A stretch of 64,000 nt of DNA from Plantago major. Taxonomy: Eukaryota > Streptophyta > Magnoliopsida > Lamiales > Plantaginaceae. The notes under the pieces were generated by a model. The model made no database searches and was not told the DNA's origin. It saw nothing but the letters and a program-made list of their open reading frames with translations. This document shows, in pieces, positions 23,249 through 37,100 of this stretch (position 1 is the first letter of the stretch; each line of letters begins with the position of its first letter). The DNA is taken from contig CM048839.1 in NCBI GenBank assembly GCA_026545765.1, positions 23,374,566 through 23,438,565 of the forward strand, given 5' to 3'. Position numbers and translations under genes: made by a program.

Positions 23249-26200
23249 ATGGAGGACGACAAATCGCTCGCTGAGTTCATGCAGGCCGAGGAGAACAACG
23301 GCACCGCCTCCGCCACCATCAATCACGGCTGGCAGAAGGTTACCTACGCCAAAAAGAATCGCAAAAATCAGGCTTCTAAAACGGCGTCGGATTCCTCTAA
23401 GGTTAACGGATCTGCAATTCCAGCTGATAAATCCAGCGTTTTCAAAGGCCTGGAGAAGCACGCCGAGGAGAGACGCCGTCAATTGGCTGCGCAGCGGGCT
23501 GCCACGGTGTATGACGACGAGGATGATAAGCCGGTGAGATCGAAGAGGAGCGATCGATTGGATGATGACGAAGATGAGGAATTCAGCAGCGATGCGAAAG
23601 AGAACAATGCTGCTGAGGTGAATAAGAAGGAGAAGCCGAAGAAGGTGAAGAAGCCTAAGGTTACCGTGGCTGAGGCGTCGAAGAAGATCGATGCGGATGA
23701 TCTCGTGGCTTTTCTGGCTAATGTTACGGTGAGGTTTCGGATTCGGATGTTTATTCGTTGATTTTGGGATTTTTTGGATTGGTTGGTGTGAAAGTTCTGA
23801 TCTTTTTTGTTTTTTTGGGTGATAGGAATCTTATGAGGGGCAGCAGGATATTCAGTTGATGAGGTTTGCGGATTATTTTGGTCGTGCGTTTTCTGGCGTG
23901 AGTGCATCGCAGTTTCCGTGGCTGAAGCTGTTCAGGGAGTCTGCCGTAGCGAAAATTGCTGATGTGAGTTTGTTAGCATTATGCTCATTATCATTCTTAT
24001 GGTCGATCATTCTTTTGTTGTAAATTGTAATGTGGTGGTTAGAATTGTTTATATTGAGTTGATCCGATGCTCTTGCATAATCCGGTTTAGCATGTTGATC
24101 TGCAATGTTAATATCTCAACCAGTTTGTGGTAACCAATTAAAATCAATAGAAATTTGAGAGCATAGATGAAAAGTGAAGTGAAAGGTCAAGCCTGGCTGC
24201 AATGGTCTCTGCTAATTTGCTATTTGATCTTCATGCCTTGCTGTGATCTTGCTGGATAGTTTTGGGTTGATTACATATTTTGAAGCTTTTGAACTGATTG
24301 GTTATTCTTATTAACAGGTCCCAGTTTCTTATATTTCTGATGTTGTATACAAGACTTCAGTTGATTGGATCAATCAACGTTCGTACGAGGCATTAGGGAC
24401 CTTTGTGCTGTGGGCTTTAGATAGTGTTCTTGCTGACCTGGCAGCTCAAAATCCGGGGTCTAAGGGATTGAAGAAAGGGGGGCAGCCGCCACCCTTGAAG
24501 TGTCAGGTAGATTATCTCTGCAGTTTCCACACAATCTCATTATAGTTGTAGGTGGTCTGTGGTTGTAGATGCACGCAAATTTTCCCCTTCTCTTTATTGT
24601 CTCTCTAGTTGACGGGTATTTACAATTTTTGCCATTAGTTGCATATTCACTCACCTGTTATTTTTTGTTCATTTGTCTGGATTCATGAAAATGAACATTG
24701 GAAGTTCATGAGGTTTGTAATGCTTCGAGATGTTTGGAGATAGTTATTTATTGGTGTGCCTCCTCAACCCAACCAATCAAGCACCTTTATGAGCTATATA
24801 GTGAAATCATGCTAGCAACTTTAACTGATTTTGTACGGAATTCATTTTTTTCCCCGGAAAGTAGGGATTGAATTTATAATTATTGTCCAGTCTGTTAAAT
24901 GGTTGAGTTTCAATTGGAAATGATTTGCTTATGTGGACGGGGTAGTAGTTCTTGTTTGAGAGACTGACCTTCTAAAGGTACTTAACATGCTGGTTGAAGT
25001 GATCTTATTTAAATAACTATAGTACTATGTTAAGTAATGCTGTGAGGGTACGAACTTCAACTCATTTTCCGTATTTTGGATCAATGATATCAGGGTTCCA
25101 TGCAGGACACGTGCTATTAAACAATGTGAAACATTAAATTGATACATGTTAACAAATGAGTTATCTAGGTAAATTAAAAAATTATATACTAATTGACAAA
25201 AGCTTGATGTAGGATACATTTTATCACACAGTGTGAACATAAAAAACCTTAGTTCTTGAATGATCAAGTCCCTAATCATGTTGAAGCCAGCTATAAGCTC
25301 TCAATGTGTGAGAGCCGGCTCTGAGCATAATGTGTCAGGAGTAGATAACTACATAAGCTTTATGTGATCTAGTGGCTACCTGATTTATAGCAATTTTTTG
25401 GATGATAAAGTCACAAAAATTGTACCATCTCTCAAATGCAATTTACAACTGATTGTAATATTCACCTGGAGTCTAATGATGATGTACCGTGGTATTCCTA
25501 CGAGTGCTGTTTGATTTTTAAATCTTGATGAAGCTCTAGCAGTTAGTGGTCGTCTCCTTTTTGGGTATGTGATGCTTTATTATTTTGACATTGCAATTCT
25601 TCCACATTTGCTTTTATTGAGACTGGTAATTTAGGTGACAGTATTAGCTATCAATTTTCAACAGTCTTGTAAGAGCTAGGTTTCCATTACTGACTGTTCT
25701 TGTTGCAGGTGGCTATATTTTTAGTTTTAGCAATGGTGTTACGCCGAAAACCTGATGTACTAGTCAATATAGTTCCGAACTTGAGGGATAATGTGAAGTA
25801 CCAAGGACAAGATAAACTTCCAGTCATTGTATGGATGATAGTTCAGGTGATGATCCATGATTATCTGCTACAACATTTCCAATGCTCATAGGAAGTTATT
25901 GATCTTATATCTGGTTACTTTTGCATTCTGTTCTGAAGCCAAACCTTTTTGTTATAGGCATGTCAAGGAGATCTGGCTGTAGGATTGTATTTATGGGCAC
26001 ATCTTGTTTTGCCAATACTCGGTGGAAAGGCCGGATCTAATCCGCAGTCCAGGGACCTAGTTTTGCAGCTAGTGGAAAGGTTTGCCTTAATTTTTTATTG
26101 ACCATCATACCGAACCAGATGAATTGGTATTGGCCAATTATTATTTTGTTTGATTCTTAAACACTATTTTTGTGAAGCAGAATTCTTGCTGCACCAAAAG

Positions 26201-27910
26201 CTCGCAGTATATTAGTAAATAGTGCTGTTAGAAAAGGGGAGCGATTGATGCCACCTGCGGCCCTTGACATGCTGCTGCATGTCACATTTCCTGCTACTTC
26301 TGCACGAGTTAAGGTATAGTGCAGGATTTCTACAACTGCTCTTTCTCTACTATCTATCTTTTTTGTTTTTATCCTTGAATCTTTTCCTGTAACAGGCTAC
26401 TGAAAGATTTGAGGTGATTTACCCCCTTCTCAAAGAGGTGTCACTGGCTGGTTCTCCTGGTAGCAAAGCAATGAAGCAAGTCTCACAGCAGATACAGACC
26501 TTAGCTGTAAAAGCAGCTGCAGAAGGTATTTACCAACTTGTAGCACATGTTCCTATTGACATATTCCCTTTCAAGTTGTAAAACTCCGAAGAGAATTGAG
26601 CAAATTATGAAATGTAGGGATCCCGGCTCTCTCTCAGGAAGCAGTTGGCATCTTTGTATGGACTTTGACTCAGAATCCTGATTGCTACAAGCAGTGGGTA
26701 AGCTTAAGTTGGTATTATACATTCTGCACAAACCATGAGATGCTGTTTAATTTTCTATCTGCCTCCTGTGAACTGATGCATGCACAAACATAAATCCATC
26801 TTGTGAATTTCAACCGAGTAATATAAAACCCTTGTTATGTTTTATAGGCTTCAGTTCTGACTAGTTTTGTCTTTATTATGTTGCCTGATATTGGTTGCTT
26901 GTCTTCAAGACTTGGCTGACAATGATGTAATTGATTTGCACAGGACAAGATTTATGTGGATAACATAGAGGTGAGTGTTGCTGCTTTGAAAAAGCTTGCA
27001 GAGAACTGGAAAGAACTTTCCACAAAACAGTCATCCCCACAAGTGCTTGCAGAAACTCTGAAGAGTTTCAGGCAAAAGGTTAGCAAAGATAACCACCCCC
27101 TTTTGATTATTTGATGTGATTTGCTCGTCTTTCACATGCTGAAGCAACAGGAACGATTTTCCACATACTTTTAGTTTTAGACTTCGCAGTTCGCTCACTT
27201 GAACATTCAACCTTTTTTACACTCACATTCCAGAACCTGAAAAAGTGAAAATTTGAATTTTATACAGCTTTTGAATTTGTTACATATCGTTCAATGCTGT
27301 TACACTCGCCCCTAAATCTGAGTAGAGTTTGCATTTTGTCCACTCACCAAGAATAATTCTTTCTTTTGCAATTGGATTGAGTGCATATTTTCTGAAAATT
27401 TCAATAATATTGTGAAAAGTTGCTAAAGTGCAACACTACAAATGCTGAGGGGCTAAATTGTTAAATCTACGTGTGGTGTTGCAAGTGAAAAACTAGGAAT
27501 AGGATGATGGGCGTGCTAATTATTGAAATACCTTTTAGTGGATTTTACTTGTTGGACTCATTTTCAACTGTTTTGATCCACAGAATGAGAAAGCATTAAG
27601 TGGCGGAGATGATTCTCGCCAAGCTTCCTTCAAGGAAGCAGATAAACATTGCAGGACACTATTGGGAAGGTTGTCCAGCGGTTCTGGTTGTATGAAGACT
27701 CTGGTGATTCTTACAGCGGCAGTTGCTGTTGGGGTTGCTGTTGTGTCTCAGAACCCCGATGGATTTGATTGGGACAAGCTTTCAGCCATGTTTGATTCGG
27801 AGAAGCTTTCGGCCATGTTTGATGCGGAGAAGCTTTCAGCCATGTTTGATGTGGAGAAGCTTTCAGCCATGTTTGATGTGGAGAAGCTTTCAGCCATGTT
27901 CAAACAGTGA
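23249..27910 (+). CDS. TMEM214/DUF2359-like transmembrane protein
   Basis: Ten exons: 23249-23728, 23826-23963, 24318-24506, 25709-25846, 25958-26079, 26181-26313, 26396-26525, 26618-26697, 26944-27078, 27584-27910. All introns are GT-AG and the joined frame encodes 623 residues, the size I recall for plant TMEM214/DUF2359 proteins. The N-terminus (MEDDKSLAEFMQ...NHGWQKVTYAKKNRK) is the plant family signature. A Lys-rich segment (about 130-155) precedes the conserved core, and a hydrophobic span (LVILTAAVAVGVAVV, about 555-570) lies near the C-terminus. Animal TMEM214 is an ER-membrane protein; the plant role is not established. The C-terminus carries five EKLSAMFDV repeats. The start is supported by AACAATGG after a CT-rich leader. 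Confidence 0.92.
27773..27907 (+). repeat. 27-bp coding minisatellite, five units
   Basis: Five in-frame copies of GAGAAGCTTTCAGCCATGTT plus TGATGTG end the TMEM214-like reading frame, giving EKLSAMFDV repeats (first unit begins DKLSAMFDS, last ends MFKQ-stop). Copies 3 and 4 are identical, which points to recent slippage. Confidence 0.95.
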
Positions 27911-28533
27911 GCTATCCTTCTGAGCAGAACTGCGGTCATGCCTTGGATTTTGTGTTCTTTGAGATGGCTTCAACATGGGCCAATATGTTACGTTTACTTA
28001 AAATAAAGTGATGGAAGGGCGGGGTCTTAATGTAATAGAGTCTTGGAGGGTTTTACTTAACCAAAAATATATATTTTAAAGTTACATGTGTCAAAGGAAT
28101 CAGGTTTGTTTTTTGTCATTTAATACCAATTTTGTACCTTTTTAATTTTTTTTATGTAACTGTACTGTAGAGATTATAGTTGCTATTGTTTAGGCACTAA
28201 TCTCGGTTTGGCTTTTGCAAATGAGCTCATAGAAATGGATATATAGACGTTTTCTTTTTCGTGTTGTTTCAGCTATTTGTTTGGTTTATCTTTTGAAGTT
28301 ATCTTCTACTGGACTTCCCAGCCCCCTAATTTAGCCTGTTTGTCATTGTTATGGTATTCCCTCGGTAGCAAATTATTTGTACTCCCTTGTTAAAGAGTAT
28401 GTGTAAACAATTATGTACTTTTAACTGAATTTACATTATCGGATATGCAAAATGTATTGTTGCTGAGTAAGGAATATTGTGCTTATTGAAGCACAAGAAA
28501 AAGAAGCAGAGGGAGAATAGTCATTGAAGCTAT
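27911..28533. other. Shared 3' region between convergent genes
   Basis: Holds the 3' UTR of the TMEM214-like gene (+) and of ndhL (-). AATAAA-like words (AAAATAAAGTG near 27999) are candidate polyadenylation signals for the plus-strand gene. No other gene is seen. Confidence 0.5.
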
Positions 28534-29819
28534 TCATACTTCATAGTCTTCAGGTCCAGCCCAGGGGTACTTGCGAAAACCGCCTCTGACTTGTGAAGGA
28601 TCTTCTGGTTCTGACCATGGGTACTTGAGTGTTGGATCTCTTGGGAATTTTCTGAAGTTCAGAAATGGTGCCCACAGTAAAACCCTGTCAAAAAGTCTGG
28701 TAGTTAGTTTGTTGCCTGGTCATGTTTAAATTCTTATGCCTGTGCTATTGCAGATTGAACATGAAAGTAAGGTATATGATGAGAATGTGAATTTCAGTTA
28801 ACAAGCCTAGGGTGGATGGAGAATTGAGTTATCAAGGCAAAAGAAGTGTAAAGTTGTAGTAGCTACTTTCCTTTGCTTTTCAAACAACTACTCCTGGTCT
28901 CCTATGTATTATGTTTCTATTCTCTCATTCTTATCTCTCTCTTAAATGGTTGTAATGCATCTTGTTATGACTTACGACTGTTGGGAACTAAGAAGATGAA
29001 TACAGTACGGTGCAATCCCCGATCTCTCAGCCTAAACTTCCCTATAATGGACGACCTGTTGCTGAATGTTTTGGAATCAAATGATTCTGTTACTGTTCTG
29101 AGTCATGTTAATACAAGAATGCATAAATCCAGAGAACCACTTACCCAGGAAAGAACAAGAAAACAAACATGAATTGCAGGTACATTTCCAACAAGTTCCT
29201 CTTGTACCATCTTCTCCTTAGCCAGTTCATAATGATAGGCTGCCAAAATAGTTTAAAAGAATTGCATTTAGCTCAATCCAAGAAACAGAGCAACTATAAA
29301 GATAGATGATTTTAACTCACAGGAAACACCAGGAAGTAAATGAAAGCTGAAACTCCCAACTGAATCAGCACCCAAATCAAGTCTTCCTCATCATTTACAC
29401 CTGTGACTGCTAATGCAGGCTCTGCAACCTGCAAAAATGAATCAAATTCAAGAAACTGGAAAGTGAGAGTCCTGGCAATGGGTGTGCATTGCCCAACCAA
29501 CGAATTCGAGGAAGAATCTTTCCCGACCGATGATCGGACCTCGGAACAAACATAGGCTACCATTCCATAAAATGGAAACTATAACACTACAAGGAATGGA
29601 TGATCTTACATTTGCCAAAAGTACTCCAACTTGGATTGCCAGTCCAGGGAATTTACTTCTTGCATCTTGGATAGCTTTACATGCCTTTTTGCTTGAATTC
29701 GAATCTTGGTGAGCTTGTTTTTGGCGACAAGTAATGGTGAGAGAAGGATTTTTGCATTGGTTGGGAGAGGAGAAAGAAGGGCAAGCCTTGGGGATGTGCA
29801 AGCTCAATGAGCAGCTCAT
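28534..29819 (-). CDS. ndhL: Chloroplast NDH complex subunit L (NdhL/CRR23)
   Basis: Four exons on the minus strand: 29819-29610, 29428-29321, 29239-29145, 28684-28534. They join in frame to 187 residues, close to the about 190 of Arabidopsis NdhL. Residues 1-60 are a Ser/Lys-rich plastid transit peptide. The mature part has VAEPALAVTGVNDEEDL, a membrane segment (WVLIQLGVSAFIYFLVFP), the conserved PIIMNWLRRRWYKRNLLEMY stretch, a second membrane segment (FMFVFLFFPGVLLWAPFL) and the NFRKFPRDPTLKYPW tail. NdhL is a membrane subunit of subcomplex A of the thylakoid NDH complex, which carries out cyclic electron flow around photosystem I. It is convergent with the TMEM214-like gene and divergent from the armadillo gene. 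Confidence 0.95.
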
Positions 29820-31169
29820 TTCTAAGCCAATTGTTTACTTCTCTTATCTTGCTTTTTATATTTCAGGTGCATATTTGCACACAATACATACATTTTTCTA
29901 TGATCATCCTTTTCTTCTTTATTTTCCCTATTCCTTTTTGATATTTTTTCTTAAATGATGATAAAAGTAAAACCCCCTGAAATTCCAAAACTTGTAATTA
30001 TGCCCACTATAGTTTTATAACAACCATCTATTCTTCTAAGTCTGAGTCTGTCGCAACTAGGGGTGATCATAAAATCCGAAATTCGATCCGATGTATTCGG
30101 ATCGGATTACGGATTATGATATTTTAGATCCGAAGATTTTCGGATTAATCCGATCCGATCCGTCGGATTTTCGGATTAATCCGAAAATCCAAATTAATTA
30201 AAAAAAAAATTCTCCTTAATTAATCCCATTCAGCGGCGGGCCAAAGTGCCAAACAAAATACTTCCTCCTGTTCCTTCAATCATTGATTCATTTCCAATCC
30301 ATTCACCAAACCCTAAACCTCCATCCAAAATACTTCTGATTCATTCTCCGTCCAAAATACTTCCTGAGTTGTAACTTGTAACCTAAACCTGACCAAATCA
30401 CAAATACTCCAAAACCCATCTTCTCCGTCCAGCAGCTAGAAGTCCACCACCATCTTCTCCGTTGATTCGCGGGGCGGTGGCGGCGCGTCTTCTCAGTCCG
30501 TCGATTCTCCTCTCAGTCCGTTCTCACTTCTCCGTCCGTCGATTCTCCTCATCTTCCTATTTCAGTTTTTTTTTTTTTTTTATAATTAAAGTTCGGATTA
30601 TTCAGATTAAATCCGATCCAATCCGAACTTTTTCGGATTAATCCGAAATCCAATCCGATTGTTCGGATGGAATTTCGGATTGAGACTTTCGTGATCCGAG
30701 ATTGATCCGAACTTCGGATCGGATTGGATCGGATTAATCCGAACGTGCACCCCTAGTCGCAACTTGTTATGGTTTAACTTGATTTACGTCATTGCCTATT
30801 ACGCGAAATTTCATAATCTGTGAAGCCATAACGTCATCCTTTTCAAAAGGAAAAAAAATCATCTATGTCATAAATTATCTACTACAAAACGTCATTACCA
30901 CGACTCCATGAGAGTTCAAATGTTCTATACATCTGCCATTTTGCAAGACATTATTTACGGAAAGATGGCGTTTTTTCCTCAATTTGCAGCCTTGCAAATT
31001 AGGTTAGAAACTTCTAGCTAATGAAGGACTAAATGGTAATATGACCAAAATGATAATTTGCCCAAAATTGGCTCGTGTAATCAATCCATAAACCCTAGTC
31101 TGTTGGTACTCAATTTTGTTCCTACTACTACACCACTTCAACACAAGTTCACTCGCACAAAGTCTTGCC
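29820..31169. promoter_or_regulatory. Bidirectional intergenic region between ndhL and the armadillo gene
   Basis: The two divergent start codons (29819 minus, 31170 plus) are 1,350 bp apart, so both promoters lie here. The hAT element at 30058-30755 occupies half of it and leaves about 240 bp upstream of ndhL and about 415 bp upstream of the armadillo gene. No clear TATA box was assigned. Confidence 0.5.
30058..30755. mobile_element. Non-autonomous hAT element
   Basis: 698 bp with TAGGGGTG / CACCCCTA termini and a perfect 8-bp target duplication GTCGCAAC (30050-30057 and 30756-30763), the mark of the hAT superfamily. Both subterminal regions are dense in direct and inverted CGGATTAATCCGAA/GGATCGGATT phrases. 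The middle (about 30230-30570) is C/T-rich with CCGTC repeats and has no transposase. Confidence 0.9.
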
Positions 31170-34100
31170 ATGGCTCTATCTTCTCTATCCCATTTCAAAT
31201 TCAGGCCCCCAAATGTTCTTGAACACAATAAATCCCCATATACAGATATAATTCATACCTCAAGACTGGAAATTTCAGCTCACAAGAATACTACAGTTTC
31301 AAGAATACCAACTTCTAGATACTTCTATTGTCTTTCTCATGGACCTATCCCCAATCGCCTCCGTAATTTTTCTTCTGTGTTAGCCAGGGCTCCTGGTGAT
31401 GCTACTAGTGATCCGGGTGGTGAAATTACTGCCAATGACGAGTCTTCAGCTTCTGTAAGCACTAAACTGATTAAAAATCTAATCTTGCTTATGTTCAAGA
31501 TTACGTCTCTGTTTTTAGATATTTTTCTTGTCCATTTATGAATATCTCTCACAAGTAAACCGCTATTTTAGTCTGTTTCTTACTTGCCAAAGGAGCTCAT
31601 ATTCATGTGTGAGTTGGTGATCACCTGTGATAGTGGATTCTATCGTTTTTTATTAGTTCTTTGTGGATTTCTACGTGTTAGAATCCCTTTTATTGTTTAT
31701 CTTGCTTCCGCTTATATAAATTAATTGCAGGTTCTTGACGCATGGAGGAACAGGTCATCTAGTTCTGGTGATGGATATGTGGCATCATTTGTTTCCAAGC
31801 TTGGTCTTGACAATGATCCTCGGGATAGAGAACAGGCTGTTGAAGACATCTGGGCATACTCTCTTCAAGGAAAGCATTTTGTTGACAATGTCATGAAATA
31901 CAATGGAATAGTCAATCTTGTCGTGAATCTGTTGCAATCAGACTCTGAGTCTGCATGTGAAGCAGCTGCTGGTTTCCTGAGGACCCTCTCCTCCATAAAC
32001 GTATACAGAGATGTCGTGGCTGAATGTGGTGCAATAGAAGAGATAACAGGCCTTTTGAGGCGGTCTTCCTTGTCGTCTTATGTATAGTATTAGCTAACAC
32101 ACTGCTTTGTTTGTATATAGCAGTTGTTTTCTTTGAGTTCATGATTTAGATGAAGTTTATGTGGGTTTGTCCAGGTGAAGGAGCAGGCTGTAGGCACTTT
32201 GTGGAACATGTCGTTTGATGAGAAGTTCAGACTGAGAATTGCTAACTCTGATAGTTTCCCTCTGCTTGTGAAGTTCTTGGAAGATGACAATTTAAAAGTC
32301 AAAGAGGCTGCTGTTGGTGTTTTAGCCAATTTAGCTTTGAGCCAATCTAATCATAAGATAATGGTTGAAGCTGGTGTTATCCCGAAATTGGTAAGCCTAA
32401 CTGGTTTGGTTTTGTCTGCAACCAAGCTTATTACATCATCCTTCTCTTGTGCATGGGTTACTACCGCCAAAGGATCTGGTGATGAATATATTTATGTATA
32501 TCTGTCCTTAAGAAGTTCTTTTTTTTTTTTATCAAGGAACTAGGTTAAATAGATGGCTGCTCATGTATACTCATTTTCACGAACAATTGGCACCAACAAG
32601 AGTTCAGTTTGGAATTAATTATAATGGAGCTTAGTCTACTATTCAGTTAAGTTTTTGTGTACTAGGTGAACTTGTTGATTCTAAATCAACTAGTAAAAAA
32701 TTGGATACTGTAAATCAGCTTAGTAAGTTTTTTTTGGGGAAAAAGTTGGATATTGAATACTAATGTTAGTTTCTAGGTTATGTTTATACTTTGGCTTAAG
32801 CTTTAAGTCATTTGTGTTGCTTTGAGGTATTCAACCTTTTATTGCTGGATTCTTTCATATTATCACCTGCTCCTGATTCTTTGAGTTTGCTGGTCATAAG
32901 CAAGGCTTTGTTTAAAAATAATTTTATGGCTATTATTTCATACCTATAACTAGATTTTTTGAAATGGCAATGTTATCATTAATTCTTTTGTCATTTTCAA
33001 GCTGGCCAGCCGTTTTATGTTTCTTTCGCTGGTATATGTTTGCTTTAAAATCTACGCTACAAGACCTATTCATTTGGTTTTCCTGTTCACTGTTTACCTA
33101 GGGGAAGCAGCCATACTTAAGAATTCAACAGTACTGGATTACAACTCAGTTTATAAATACATAGTTCAGTTTGATCACTTGGTCACTATAGCAAAGTTGA
33201 TGTTGCTCGAGAAGATAAGAAGTACTATACCAATGCTTATATTATATACTGTAAACAAATGTTCTATGTAGGGTTCTATAGCTAAATTTGATAGTGGAAG
33301 GGAGTTTAGATCCTTAGCATACACTTCATTGAGAATTGATTTTTCTTTTCCAATATTCACGCGTCAAGCTCATACCTGTTGGCAACTTTAATTACATCTG
33401 TTTGTCTGTGGGACCATGTTGTAACTGGTAAATTTAACAGCCTTCCACTCGATGTTCTGCAGGCCAAGCTTTTGAAGGATTATGCGGATGAACCTGAAGT
33501 TATTGGAGAGGTAGGAAATATATAACAGGATACTCATTTTGGAGGGCCTCCTTTGCTATTATTTGCTTGCTCACTTTGATTATTAAGATTTACATAAGAA
33601 AAGTTTCCCATGTGGTACTCCCATCCTCTGTTTATTTAGGAGAAGAAGCTGTGCTGAAGAAGTCTATAGTGAGATTTACAACTCACAAAGTTCATATACT
33701 ATATGTTTCTGGGTTTGGCTATTAAGATCACTATAGTAATTTTGCTTGAGAACAAAGAAAGTATATCAATGCTTAATATTCCTAAAAGAAATGTGCTTTG
33801 TATGGTTGTGTGTTGCTATAATCTCTTAGTGGACAGGGTTTTTTATAAATTCATAGCATACACTTCGTCAGAAATTTATTGTTTTTTCTCCATCATTCAC
33901 ACTTTAAGACTAGCGAGTTTTAATACAATTTTTTGTTACTGCATTTACTTTCGCATCTTAAATCCAATGAACTCGGCTGATTCTCCTTGGGACCATGTTT
34001 TAACTGGTTTATTTAATGCCCTAGATTGAGGCCGTGATGCAGAAAATGAATACTGGCTCGAAAGAATCTACAGTCACTGAAGAGGCAGCAAGAAATGCGC

Positions 34101-37100
34101 TGTTGGAGTTGGCTAAAGATGAGTATAATAGAGTACTCATTATGGAGGAGGGTCTTCTTCTTGTCCCTTTGGTTGGTGCTGCAGCCTACAAATCTATAAA
34201 ACCATTTTCTTACCTTCAGGATCAAAAGATTAAAGAAGAAAGGCCAAAAGAGACTAAACGAAGGTTAAGAGGTCGTTCATATGGTGCTGAGGAAATATTT
34301 CTTGGACTGAAGACTCGGAAAGACACGAATTTAGATGAGGCAAAGATGAATGCTAAAATGGCACAAACCCGGCAAGAGTTCCTTGCTCGTATTGGAGCAA
34401 TAGAAATCGGCGGAGATAATGAACCTAAAAGTGAAGGCTCTGCATGCCAGAGGTTGACAATTTTGCCGTGGAGTGATGCTGTTGCTCGGCTGGTGTTAAT
34501 TATTGGACTAGAAGATGAGTCGGCTATTGCTGCAGCTGCTGGGTCCATTGCTGATGCATGTATCAATGAGCATGTGCGTGTGTCATTCAGAGAAGCTGGG
34601 GCAATCGATCTTCTTGTTCAGTTAATTAATCATAACAGTGATGCTGTTAAAGCAGCTGCAGTAAGGGCACTGGACAGGCTATCCATCAGGTAGCGTGTTC
34701 CGTGTCACTCCATGTCTTTGAGTGGATGATTGATGTCAAACAATAGGCTTCCTTGCTGAATATGGTGTGTCCTATTATCAAACTTGATTCGCTATGCTGA
34801 CTCATGTATGTGCTGAGGGCCCCAATTGCTTTTCACAATTTCAGTTTCCGAGATACTAGTTTGAAATCAAATTCATCTTTAATGAAATGACTCTTCTTAA
34901 TAGCTGTATGTTATTACCATATTATTTTGTAAAGGTATTAGCTCCTTAGCAGAGATCTATCGGCCTTCAATGTTGGATGCAGTCACTAGTCATGAAAGTG
35001 TCTTTGGTTTCGGCTACATGTTCATGAAGGCAGTTGTCAAAAATTTATACGAATCTCTGGTATTTCATGAACTTTGCAATGTATACACTTTGAATTGGTT
35101 TTATTGCGCAATCTCTGAAATGGCAGCATAGAAGTTTGCAAGACAATTGAAGCAGAAGGTGTTTTACATCCTCTCATAAATTTGCTGAAGAACAGTGTGT
35201 CTTGCCACACTTTGACAGGAATGGTATTGGAGTTGTTTATATATTCTCAGAAGCTATATATCGAGAGATTCGATCTTGTTATCTGAAGATAGAATTTTAC
35301 TCTGATGACTGCAGATTCTGAATATTCTTACTCGGGTTTTAGACCCTAACAAAGAAATGAAATCAAAGGTCAGAGGCTACTACTTAATAATGATCATCAG
35401 GGATTTCATACTATCTCCCTTGAGGAACTAAATCTCTGACATTTATACCTTTTCAGTTTTACGGTGGACCAGCGAATGATTCAAAAAAGGATTTGAATTT
35501 AACAGAGATCCCAGATGCAGCCAAGGAAAATGAGATGATCTCATCAACTTCAACCTCCAGGTTCTTTCCTGTTTAATATCAATTAAAGCACTGATTTTCA
35601 ATTCTGACCAAAAGATACAGTACATGAATTTGTTACTCTGATAAGGTGAATCAGAGTTGGCTGGAAAATTGTTGCTTGAAATGGTCTTTGATATAACTGG
35701 CCAGCCATCTCTTTCTTTTCACAATTTGGTGTTGAAAAATTATGCTAGTTCGCATTTGCTGTGTTTTAAAATTTCGTCTGCTATCACTAATGAAGATTAT
35801 ATGGTTCATGTATAACCGAACAAAACTATTAATTGTTCAATAACTACCATGGCAGCTTGCAGAGTGATTCAACTTTTCTCTCATGTCTTGTGGACATCTT
35901 GAAGACATCAGGCCTTGAGCTGCAGAGGAAAGCTGCTTCCATTTTGGAGTTTATTGCAATGACCAAGCCTCACGCAGTGTTAATTATCTCGGAAAAGATT
36001 GAAGCTGGTCTTCAGGAAGTCTTGGCACAGAAATCTATAATAGGTACCATAGACTTTGCTGCTAAAAGAACATGGTATGTGTGTAGGAAGTAGAAGACAG
36101 GTCATTTTTTTGTCAGGTTAAAGTAAGCAAACACCTTCAGATACACACTGCGATGCAGAAAACATGACAATAAGCTTTGCGAATTTACAAGATTTTTTAA
36201 AAAAAAGTCTCAAGTAATTACTTGTTTTTTCAATACTAATTATAATAATTTTAAATAAGCTCTCTACGATACGTTTCAGATTCGATGTTATCTGGTGAAA
36301 CTTATAAGATCGACACTGTGTATTGTACTTCTGTCAGACAGTTCACTTTGGTAATAAAGGCTGCCTATCTGTGAAACTATGCAGAAATTACTTTTCACAA
36401 TATTTAGCTAAATAGTTCAATTAGTAAATGACCTACTGTCCTATTCCATGTAAACTTGCAAAATGCTAAAACAATTGCCCTATTAACTGGGTAGGGATGT
36501 GGAGTTCAGTTCTTTGTTGTACGGGATCAATGTATAATGTCTCTTGTTACACCATTTTATTTGATCTCTACTCTCTCGTCATCTTCTTGCTAACGTTTGT
36601 CACCAAACCAAATAACAGGAAAGGAGTATGACATAGATGATGAAGAACAGCAAATACAGCACATCCTAGAGCTCGAAGAAGTCGGTAGAACAGTCTCTGC
36701 AGCTTCAAGATTACTCGCAAGACTGCTCGATTATGATGAGTTCCGGCAAACTACCAATTTAAAACATTTCGTAGATTTGCTCCGTGACCTTCTTGTGTCC
36801 CCCATTCCCGTCCAGCACAAGGACTGGATTGCAGCTTGCCTAGTCAAACTCAGCTCCTTTTCACCAGAAGTCAAGAATCCGATTAAAGTGGAAGTGACCC
36901 TTCACGAAGCAATCCCTAGGCTGCTTGAAACGCTCGAGAACTCCTTTTCTCGTGAAGTTCAGGAAGGTGCTGTTTTAGAGCTTTATGGAATAATTTCTGA
37001 AGGGTTGGTAGATTCCACTAGAGTTGTTGCTTCTCTTGGAGGGATTTTTCTGATAGTGAAGCTGATGGAATTTTGCAGCGATCAGGCTCTGGAAGCCAGT

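Noticed and set aside
28873..29172. 99-codon plus-strand ORF opposite ndhL
   Set aside because: Shadow of ndhL exon 3 and its intron; the minus-strand gene explains the region.
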